A stretch of DNA of 5,096 nt, from the NCBI GenBank assembly GCA_020433785.1, contig JAGRCC010001158.1, positions 1 to 5,096 on the forward strand. Direction: 5' to 3'. The position numbers and the translations under genes were made by a program. Within the stretch, counting starts at the first letter, position 1. Each line of letters starts with the position of its first letter. Below the pieces are notes generated by a model. That model saw only the letters and a list, made by a program, of their open reading frames with translations, was not told where the DNA came from and searched no databases. This document shows, piece by piece, positions 1-5,096 of the stretch. The DNA comes from Anaerolineae bacterium. Lineage in GTDB: Bacteria > Chloroflexota > Anaerolineae > 4572-78 > J111.

Positions 1-645
1 TACATTTTTTCACAGCCAGAGATGGGCCGGCGAGATAAATTCACTTTGGCCGGCCGGCAGTTGCTCCATGTGGCAGAAAAAAACTTTAATATTGGCATGG
101 GCACTGACATTATCAATTTTTGGATTCTAGATGATGAGGCCGACTTGCCCAGACATTTAGGTAAAAAGCTGGACGGATTTTATACGCTTGATGAGGAGAT
201 AGCCGAATACCCGCAGGAGAAATATTTCAGACGGTACAATTACGTAAGAGATAATCCGACAATCCTTACCGAGCAGGAACGGCTTAGCCGCCAATTTCTG
301 GAAACTATCGATGAAACTAGCCCGGTCAACCCCGTGCTCTTAAATCATTTTCAAGCGTTAATCGCCGACTCAGAAGCACAGGGAGTTCATCTTATTTTGC
401 TGCTTTATCCACGGTTGGAAGATGAATACAAAGCGTTGCTGCCCGTCTATTACCACCTACCCGCACAAAATAAAATCGAGATGACTCACCCCGATGAATA
501 TCCAGAGTTTTATAGTATGGCCTACACCTTTGACCGAGGGCATATGAATCGAGAAGGGGCCAGGTTATTTACTGAGGCACTGGCCCAAAACTTCAATCAG
601 TTGATGTCCGCCGCCGGCCCAAACGCCAGCCCATTACAAAAATAA
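1..645 (+). CDS. SGNH-hydrolase-fold protein, C-terminal part (5' partial); possible O-acyltransferase accessory
   Basis: The reading frame is open from base 1 to the TAA at 643-645, so the ATG at base 22 is very probably internal and the true start lies upstream. About 214 residues are visible. The strongest signal is near the C-terminus: Asp (532-534), then Arg-Gly, His (541-543) and a following Asn, in the pattern DxxHxNxxGA. This matches block V of the SGNH/GDSL fold, which supplies the catalytic Asp and His. Before it lies a predicted beta strand (GVHLILLLYP, 382-411) preceded by an amphipathic helix, as in the C-terminal half of DltD- or AlgX-like proteins. The block I serine is not in the window, so activity cannot be judged. 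Proteins of this kind often accompany MBOAT acyltransferases and O-acetylate or O-acylate cell-surface polymers; a partner would have to lie to the left. The gene converges on the minus-strand operon and shares its last 53 bases with it. The fold is fairly secure, the substrate unknown. Confidence 0.6.
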   Translation, partial: YIFSQPEMGRRDKFTLAGRQLLHVAEKNFNIGMGTDIINFWILDDEADLPRHLGKKLDGFYTLDEEIAEYPQEKYFRRYNYVRDNPTILTEQERLSRQFLETIDETSPVNPVLLNHFQALIADSEAQGVHLILLLYPRLEDEYKALLPVYYHLPAQNKIEMTHPDEYPEFYSMAYTFDRGHMNREGARLFTEALAQNFNQLMSAAGPNASPLQK

Positions 646-1528
646 TTCCCGCAGTCAGCACTGCCCAAACGTGAGTGTGGTTTGAAACCAACTGCCGAAC
701 CCGCCAGTATTGCAACCTTAACCGCTGCCCCCAGTTTTTAGCTTTAACCCCCTGCACCACCCGCTCAATTTCCGGGTGGGGTACCGGACGGTCAAGCCAA
801 CCATTGCGGCTTAATATTTGCCGCAGTTGGGCGGCGTTGTGGGCATGCAGTTCATTGTAAATAGCCCGCTTGGCCACTTGCGCATCCCCTAAATGAAACG
901 TTAGATGTAAATCGGTAAAGATCTTAAAGCAGGCAGCCTGCTGAAATAGATTGACCAGCATTACCTTGCCGATATGATCAGCCCCAATGCAGGTCGTTCC
1001 CAAGCTAAAGTGGGGATAAGCCGCCCGCTTGAAGACGAAGCAGTCGTATCCGGGGTGAGGTTCCCCTATCTGGGCCATCATTAGCGCGATCTCCTCCAGC
1101 CGGGTGTAAGCCGCAGTAACGGTGCGCCGGTTGATGACCACGGCATCGTACCCACTGGACAATAAGCCATCAACGGCCACATAAAACTGCGGCATGACCG
1201 CGATGTCAACATTGGTGTAAATCAAGTAATCGGCCTGGGTCGCAGCAACAAGCCGGTCCAGAATATCTTTGATCAGCGGCAGAGGTCGGTGGATCTTAAT
1301 GGGGGCCACATCCAACACCGAGCGTTCCAAGTCTGGGGTTATTTGCAGCCACGGCGGGACCATGGGCCGGTCAGCGGCAAATTGAGCCGAGTAAAGCTCA
1401 ACCGCAACCCGGCCTTTAGCCGCTGCTTGAGCTAAACGCATGGTTTCAAAGGTAATGGGTTGGGCGATAAACAGATCGCTTTCCGGTCCAACCGCCACAG
1501 GGTTGGTAATATGGGCAATGGTTCTCAT
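593..1528 (-). CDS. GT-A-like putative glycosyltransferase with C-terminal membrane anchor
   Basis: A 311-residue protein of a poorly characterised type. Visible motifs are a strand plus acidic motif YLIYTNVDI (residues 101-109, bases 1228-1202), GYDAVVINRR (126-135), HPGYDCFVFKR (158-168), GADHIGK (182-188) and TFHLGD (210-215). A hydrophobic strand ending in an Asn-x-Asp motif and a later Gly-Tyr-Asp-Cys strand resemble nucleotide-sugar and metal binding in GT-A glycosyltransferases, but no classical DxD is present, so the function is inferred. Residues 288-303 are hydrophobic and are followed by an Arg-rich tail, giving a single predicted membrane helix at the very C-terminus and leaving the domain probably cytoplasmic. 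The ATG at 1528 is chosen because it overlaps the upstream stop as TGATG; a TTG at 1531 would add one residue. It is the last gene of the operon, directly after the GT4 gene, which fits a role in the same glycan pathway. The stop (TGA, 595-593) lies inside the convergent gene. Confidence 0.6.
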   Translation of the reverse strand: MRTIAHITNPVAVGPESDLFIAQPITFETMRLAQAAAKGRVAVELYSAQFAADRPMVPPWLQITPDLERSVLDVAPIKIHRPLPLIKDILDRLVAATQADYLIYTNVDIAVMPQFYVAVDGLLSSGYDAVVINRRTVTAAYTRLEEIALMMAQIGEPHPGYDCFVFKRAAYPHFSLGTTCIGADHIGKVMLVNLFQQAACFKIFTDLHLTFHLGDAQVAKRAIYNELHAHNAAQLRQILSRNGWLDRPVPHPEIERVVQGVKAKNWGQRLRLQYWRVRQLVSNHTHVWAVLTAGIIFVMGWRLGRRRTSTD

Positions 1529-1530
1529 CA
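1526..1530 (-). promoter_or_regulatory. TGATG stop/start overlap (translational coupling)
   Basis: On the minus strand the TGA of the GT4 gene (1530-1528) shares its last A with the ATG (1528-1526) of the next gene. The only purine-rich stretch upstream is AAAGG around 1547-1543, about 14 bases from the ATG and too far for a good ribosome binding site. Re-initiation by ribosomes finishing the upstream gene is the likely way the downstream gene is translated, which would keep the two proteins in proportion. This is inferred from the arrangement. Confidence 0.6.
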
Positions 1531-2775
1531 ACCGTTTCTCAACCTTTCATATAACTGCAAATATTGCTCTAGCTGCCTGTCGCTGGTAAATTCGGCCAGC
1601 ACCCGTTGGCGGCAGCGGCGCGCCATTTCCAGCCGGGCCCTCGAGTCTGGGAGGAGCTGTCGCAAGGCCGCTTGTAAGGCAGCCGGATCTTGCGGGGGGA
1701 CAAGCAGGCCGGTTTGTTGGTGTTGCACCAGATCCGGCACGCCGCCAACATCACTGGCAATGACAGGTGTACCACAGGCCATCGCTTCCAGAACCGTTTG
1801 AGCAAACACTTCTTGCAGCGAGGGCAGCACAAATAAATCGGCGGCGCTGTAAATAAGGGATAGCAAACGACTATTTTCAACATACCCTAAATGGCGGTGA
1901 GGGATGGGTAGATCAACTGGCGGCTGCCCCTGCCCTACTGACAGTAGCCACAGGTCCGGTAGGTCAGCTAGACCAGCTAGAGCCTGACGCAAGACCTCAA
2001 ACCCTTTGCGCCGAGTATTCGACCAAGCGGCTACAAATAAAACCACCCGCGCGTTAAGTGGGATCTCCAACGTATCGCGGACAAAGGCGGTATCGCGTGG
2101 GGCAAAATCGGCTACGTTTACGCCAAGAGGAATAACCGTTACGGGAAATCTACCCAGCAAGCTGCTGGCCTGTGCGGCTGTCGCCAACCAACGGCTGGGG
2201 GTAACAATGTGCAATCGCTCTGACGGTAGAGCGGCCAGGGCAACTTGCTTACCACGCCAGATTTTCCGGGACAAATCCCCGTCACGGGATGATCCCAACA
2301 AAGGGCAAGATCCACACTGCTCCCGGTAACGCTCGCATTCGTGGCTATAATGGCAGCCTCCAGTCAAGGGAGCCATATCGTGCAGGGTCCAAACCAATGG
2401 GACATGGGACGGAATAGTCTTAAAAAATGTCGGATAATCAACGAAACCGGCCACCCAATGAAGGTGAACAATATCACAACCCGCCAGTGCTGGGGGTAAG
2501 ACAGTTCCGTAGCTGCTACGATGCGTGTAAAAAGGACCGGCCTCAACCAAGCGGTCACGATAGCGAGCCAGTTGCCCCTTTTCATAGGCACGCCGCAGCC
2601 TGTCGGCTATTTTTTGTGGCGTAAGCGCTCTTACATGAGGATCGATGCTTTGCTTGTGGGCCACGCACATAGTTGATTGCTGCCCATGCTGGCGCAAGGC
2701 CGTATGCAAGCGGTACGCGGCCCGTGCCGCGCCGCCCTTAATGTCATCGGTGCTGAGGTGGATGATAGATGGCAT
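1528..2775 (-). CDS. GT4-family glycosyltransferase (GT-B fold, WcaC-like)
   Basis: A complete 415-residue retaining-type glycosyltransferase that would transfer a sugar from a nucleotide-sugar donor to a growing glycan or lipid-linked acceptor at the cytoplasmic membrane face. The N-terminal Rossmann half starts with a strand and a glycine loop (GGAARAAYRLH, residues 14-24), followed by DIVHLHW (101-107) and VWTLHDMAPLTGGCHYS (128-144). The C-terminal half has the donor-phosphate region around RRKGFE (255-260), the EX7E motif (Glu322 and Glu330, bases 1812-1786) and CGTPVIASDVGG (334-345). The LHDM..TGGCHYS..C block is typical of a WcaC-like GT4 subgroup. It brings four cysteines (141, 147, 154, 157; C-x5-C-x6-C-x2-C) that could bind a metal. 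The length is normal and no key residue is missing. The gene follows the second sulfotransferase after 30 bases with no convincing ribosome binding site, and is coupled to the downstream gene. The family is secure; donor and acceptor are unknown. Confidence 0.9.
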   Translation of the reverse strand: MPSIIHLSTDDIKGGAARAAYRLHTALRQHGQQSTMCVAHKQSIDPHVRALTPQKIADRLRRAYEKGQLARYRDRLVEAGPFYTHRSSYGTVLPPALAGCDIVHLHWVAGFVDYPTFFKTIPSHVPLVWTLHDMAPLTGGCHYSHECERYREQCGSCPLLGSSRDGDLSRKIWRGKQVALAALPSERLHIVTPSRWLATAAQASSLLGRFPVTVIPLGVNVADFAPRDTAFVRDTLEIPLNARVVLFVAAWSNTRRKGFEVLRQALAGLADLPDLWLLSVGQGQPPVDLPIPHRHLGYVENSRLLSLIYSAADLFVLPSLQEVFAQTVLEAMACGTPVIASDVGGVPDLVQHQQTGLLVPPQDPAALQAALRQLLPDSRARLEMARRCRQRVLAEFTSDRQLEQYLQLYERLRNG

Positions 2776-2805
2776 TTAATCAACCATAAACTACTGTGGC
2801 ATTTC

Positions 2806-3702
2806 TTAACTGAGCCAATGAGATAAGTCCCTCTGTAAAACTAGTTGCAAGTTTAATGTCTCCACCCGATAGTGAGCTAGCATCATCTCTCGAAGGGCAG
2901 GGGGAATGGAGGGCGGGTTAATCAGGCAACGCCGTTTTAGCCGCTCCATCAGCATAAAAGGATGCCGGATTGACCCGGTAGAGGGCATTCTTCTTTGCCA
3001 CTCAGAAAGAAGCCAATAGAGTCGCTCCGGTTGGGGTTGACCACCCCGGTTTTGCCAAACTGCCAAATTTGGCTGAAAGTCTGGTTCTACTCCCAAAAAC
3101 CGATACATATCCTTGATTATGGCAAGGGGTTGTTGCTTAAGATCATCAAATAAATAAATTTTAAGTTGGTCTCGCTCAAAGAGGTTAAGAAATGGAGTCA
3201 GATGGCGATAATAAAATCCCCCCCGCAAATAGTATCGACTCCATAACTGCCAGGGCTGCTCCAATTCGCTCATTTCGGCCTGAATTGCCTTAGTAAAGGT
3301 CAGGGACTCAAAACCACGGTCGCGACGGCGCATCCAATATTCAGAGTAAGCCCGCTCAACCGGGTGGCGCAAAATCGCTATGAGTTTAATGGTTGGCAGA
3401 TATTCATAAATTCTGCCGGCCGCGCCCGGCCCCCATAGATAATCATTAGAGCCTTCGCCGATGGCCGTTTCTGACGTTACCCCCTGAAAAACAGCCTGGT
3501 AAGCCGGCCAATTGGTAACAATTTGCCGGCCCGCATTGATGTTTCCGGGCCGGGTAAATGGGCCATGCTTGCCCTCCATAAGAAAAAACCGCTGCTCCGG
3601 TTTGGGGGGTAAGAAGATTTGGGGATGCTGCTGCAGATATTTGTATATCGAGGTCGTGCCGGATTTAGCCGCCCCAATGAGCAAAAAGTTAGGCGCAGCC
3701 AT
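2806..3702 (-). CDS. PAPS-dependent sulfotransferase (second of the pair)
   Basis: A complete 298-residue cytosolic-type sulfotransferase (Sulfotransfer_1-like) that would move the sulfuryl group of PAPS onto a hydroxyl or amine of a glycan, lipid or small molecule. The 5'-phosphosulfate loop is KSGTTS (residues 13-18, bases 3666-3649), following the strand NFLLIGAA. The 3'-phosphate motif is LRHPVERAYSEYW (111-123), with Arg112 and Ser120 as the expected contacts. Between them, PPKPEQRFF (32-40) holds Glu36, in the place of the catalytic glutamate of NDST-like enzymes; the usual KE pair is PE here. There is no signal peptide or membrane segment. The start is supported by alignment with the neighbouring paralogue: both begin four residues before a Pro-(Asn/Asp)-Phe-Leu strand. 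Its ATG lies two bases after the paralogue's stop. A GAGG at 3725-3722 is too distant to be an ordinary ribosome binding site, so coupling is likely. The acceptor cannot be deduced. Confidence 0.92.
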   Translation of the reverse strand: MAAPNFLLIGAAKSGTTSIYKYLQQHPQIFLPPKPEQRFFLMEGKHGPFTRPGNINAGRQIVTNWPAYQAVFQGVTSETAIGEGSNDYLWGPGAAGRIYEYLPTIKLIAILRHPVERAYSEYWMRRRDRGFESLTFTKAIQAEMSELEQPWQLWSRYYLRGGFYYRHLTPFLNLFERDQLKIYLFDDLKQQPLAIIKDMYRFLGVEPDFQPNLAVWQNRGGQPQPERLYWLLSEWQRRMPSTGSIRHPFMLMERLKRRCLINPPSIPPALREMMLAHYRVETLNLQLVLQRDLSHWLS

Positions 3703-3704
3703 AG

Positions 3705-4568
3705 TTATGGTTGTAATACTTCCTCGGCCTGAACCAGCCAGCTAGCCGTGTGCGCATTATCAAACTGTTTATGCAAATCTACTAGAACAGGATAATAATA
3801 TTGGGTCAGATACCGAGCCCAATGAGGCGGTATGGTTACTCCGGGGCCGACATGCTGTTTTTGGGCCACGTTTTCAGGGATGTTTTGCGCTGCTGCGTCA
3901 ATTTCTAAAAAGCCATAAATCTCCTTGAGAAATTCGGCCGGGTGTTGCACCAACTGCTCAAAAAACCCCACATACAGGCGGCGGGACGAATAGAATTTAC
4001 GCCAGGTTTGCCAGGTCGTAACGTAATCTCCATTTCTGAGATTCTCCGGTTTTAACAACACCCGTTCAATATCGGTCAGGGGCAGTTGATTGGCCTGTTT
4101 ACCGTGCCATCGGTAAAAATACATGGCCGTATAAGACCACATCCTCTCCACCGGATTACGCAGAATGTAGATAATTTTGGCCTCAGGTAATAAGCGGTGA
4201 ATTCGGGCAACTCCCTGTGCGGATAGGCGACTATAGGCCGGGGTAATATCGCCGGCCAGCCGCCCCAGTGAGGGTGAAAACAAGCGGGTGTACCAGCGTT
4301 CGGAGCGGGGTAGCAGCAAAAAATGGAAGTGCCATTTTTTGTAGGGCCTGTTTTTTAACTCTTTGAGATGCTGTAAGACCAACTGTCGAAAATGAGGCCC
4401 TTTTGGGACAACCGCCTGCACTAATAACGGTTGCCAGGAAGGCCGATCAAAATAGTGAATCTCTTTAACCGGCGGCAACCAAACTGCCGGATGATGCCCA
4501 AGGTTGGCATACAACCAGGTAGTCCCCGCTTTTTGGGCGCCAATGCAAAGAAAATCAGGACCGCTCAT
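3705..4568 (-). CDS. PAPS-dependent sulfotransferase (first of the pair)
   Basis: A complete 287-residue sulfotransferase, first of two in tandem. The 5'-phosphosulfate loop is QKAGTTW (residues 12-18, bases 4535-4515). VKEIHYF (34-40) contains the Lys-Glu pair typical of NodH- and NDST-like enzymes, with Glu36 the probable base. GDITPAYS (106-113) is a familiar sulfotransferase block. LRNPVERMWSYTAMY (136-150) is the 3'-phosphate site with Arg137 and Ser145. The first 40 residues match the neighbour at 20 positions without gaps, while the middle and C-terminal parts, which shape the acceptor pocket, look very different. This suggests old duplication or separate recruitment, and different acceptors. 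No signal peptide or membrane segment is present, so it acts in the cytoplasm, before export. The ATG is eight bases after the ABC transporter stop and has no clear Shine-Dalgarno sequence. Family assignment is secure, substrate unknown. Confidence 0.92.
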   Translation of the reverse strand: MSGPDFLCIGAQKAGTTWLYANLGHHPAVWLPPVKEIHYFDRPSWQPLLVQAVVPKGPHFRQLVLQHLKELKNRPYKKWHFHFLLLPRSERWYTRLFSPSLGRLAGDITPAYSRLSAQGVARIHRLLPEAKIIYILRNPVERMWSYTAMYFYRWHGKQANQLPLTDIERVLLKPENLRNGDYVTTWQTWRKFYSSRRLYVGFFEQLVQHPAEFLKEIYGFLEIDAAAQNIPENVAQKQHVGPGVTIPPHWARYLTQYYYPVLVDLHKQFDNAHTASWLVQAEEVLQP

Positions 4569-4576
4569 ATAATACG

Positions 4577-5096
4577 TTATACCAACTGTTGTGCTTCAAC
4601 CAAATAGCGATAATAACCGTTGCGGCTGAGCAATTCGGTGTGAGTCCCCTGTGCCAGCACCCGGCCTTCATCCAACACAATAATGTTATCGGCTTGAAAA
4701 ACGGTGGAGAGCCGATGAGCGATTACCAGCAGGGTGCGTCCTTGGCGATATTGTTCGATGGCTTGTTGAATAGCTTGCTCGGTTTCTGAGTCAAGCTGGC
4801 TGGTAGCCTCATCCAAAATGAGCAGATGAGGGTTCGCTAACATAGCTCTGGCAATGGCCAGCCGCTGCTGCTGACCGCCAGATAAGCGCACACCCCGGTC
4901 GCCCAATACGGTTTCATATCCCTGTGGCAAAGCGGTAATAAATTGGTGGGCCTGAGCCAATTGGGCGGCCTTAACGAGTTCGTCAAGCGTAGCGTGAGGT
5001 TTGGCAAAACGCAGGTTGGCTGCCACGGTATCGTTAAAGAGGTAATTGTCCTGGCTCACAACAGCCAGTTGGGCGTGCCAGGCAGCAATATCTAAC
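4577..5096 (-). CDS. ABC exporter, C-terminal nucleotide-binding domain (5' partial, MsbA/HlyB type)
   Basis: The frame runs from the right edge to the TAA at 4579-4577, showing the last 172 residues. The first possible start inside, a GTG at 5059, is the Val of the Q-loop (VVSQDNYLFNDTV) and is not a real start, since the frame continues upstream with a typical DIAAWHAQLAV sequence. In order one sees the Q-loop (Gln codon 5053-5051), the LSGGQQQR signature (4885-4862), Walker B LLILDEA (4825-4805) with its catalytic Glu, the SQLD D-loop and the H-loop His (4717-4715). Walker A and the membrane domain lie outside the window. These features match ABC exporters with the membrane domain fused in front of the ATPase, such as MsbA lipid flippases and peptide or polysaccharide exporters. 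As the first visible gene of the operon it may flip a lipid-linked product of the enzymes that follow. All ATPase motifs seen are intact; the substrate is a guess. Confidence 0.93.
   Translation of the reverse strand, partial: LDIAAWHAQLAVVSQDNYLFNDTVAANLRFAKPHATLDELVKAAQLAQAHQFITALPQGYETVLGDRGVRLSGGQQQRLAIARAMLANPHLLILDEATSQLDSETEQAIQQAIEQYRQGRTLLVIAHRLSTVFQADNIIVLDEGRVLAQGTHTELLSRNGYYRYLVEAQQLV

Larger units (their letters stand above)
593..5096 (-). other. Probable operon: ABC exporter, two sulfotransferases, two glycosyltransferases
   Basis: Five same-strand genes follow one another with junctions of 8, 2 and 30 bases and a one-base overlap. None of these gaps is large enough for a promoter plus a terminator, so one transcript is likely. 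Its promoter would lie beyond the right edge. No T-tract terminator was found after the last stop; the transcript must run into the antisense of the convergent gene. The gene content points to synthesis, sulfation and export of a surface glycan or glycolipid. Co-transcription is inferred from spacing only. Confidence 0.7.

Noticed and set aside
22..24. ATG at 22 as the start of the SGNH-like gene
   Set aside because: The frame is open to the window edge and the visible part contains only the C-terminal half of the fold, so this Met is almost certainly internal.
757..779. 7-base perfect hairpin (CCACCCG/CGGGTGG, 9-base loop) as a terminator of the plus-strand gene
   Set aside because: It lies over 100 bases past the plus-strand stop, inside the coding region of the GT-A-like gene, and has no T-tract after it.
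1460..1801. Plus-strand open frame of 113 codons opposite the glycosyltransferase genes
   Set aside because: It is an antisense shadow of two well-supported genes, with Cys/Ser/Arg-rich low-complexity composition and no recognisable domain.
2006..2329. Plus-strand open frame of 107 codons opposite the GT4 gene
   Set aside because: It is fully antisense to a gene with strong family motifs; the translation shows no domain and no credible start context.
4805..4825. Unusual D-loop (SQLD instead of SALD) in the ABC ATPase next to Walker B
   Set aside because: SQLD is a common variant in ABC exporters, so it does not suggest altered activity.
5057..5059. GTG at 5059 as the start of a short stand-alone ATPase
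   Set aside because: It encodes a Val in the Q-loop region; the frame continues upstream with typical ABC-exporter sequence to the edge.

Overview
The window is a densely coding piece of a bacterial surface-glycan or glycolipid locus. There is no RNA gene, insertion sequence, CRISPR array or long non-coding stretch. The base composition looks like roughly 50% G+C. Clean Shine-Dalgarno motifs are scarce in front of the genes. The cyanobacterial repeat GCGATCGC was not seen. The protein flavour (MsbA-type exporter, PAPS-type sulfotransferases, a WcaC-like GT4 glycosyltransferase, an SGNH protein) suits a Gram-negative or Chloroflexota-like environmental bacterium. This taxonomic guess is weak and rests on general impression only.

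Layout: bases 1-645 (+) hold the 3' part of a gene for an SGNH-hydrolase-fold protein, probably an acyltransferase accessory; its start lies off the left edge. Everything else is on the minus strand and reads right to left as one tight gene string. It begins with the C-terminal nucleotide-binding domain of an ABC exporter (4577-5096, start off the right edge). Two distinct PAPS-dependent sulfotransferases follow (3705-4568 and 2806-3702), then a GT4 glycosyltransferase (1528-2775), and last a GT-A-like putative glycosyltransferase with a C-terminal membrane anchor (593-1528). Gaps in the string are 8, 2 and 30 bases, and the final junction is a TGATG stop/start overlap, so co-transcription is likely. 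The string ends by overlapping the tail of the plus-strand gene by 53 bases.

How the parts may work together (inference): the GT4 enzyme and the GT-A-like protein would build or extend a glycan at the membrane. The two sulfotransferases would place sulfate on two different positions or acceptors, and the exporter would move the product or its lipid-linked precursor across the inner membrane. The convergent SGNH protein could add an acyl decoration to the same or another polymer. No PAPS-synthesis gene is present here. The most notable points are the paired divergent sulfotransferases in an exporter/glycosyltransferase operon, the poorly known tail-anchored GT-A-like protein, and the antisense overlap that encodes half of its membrane anchor.
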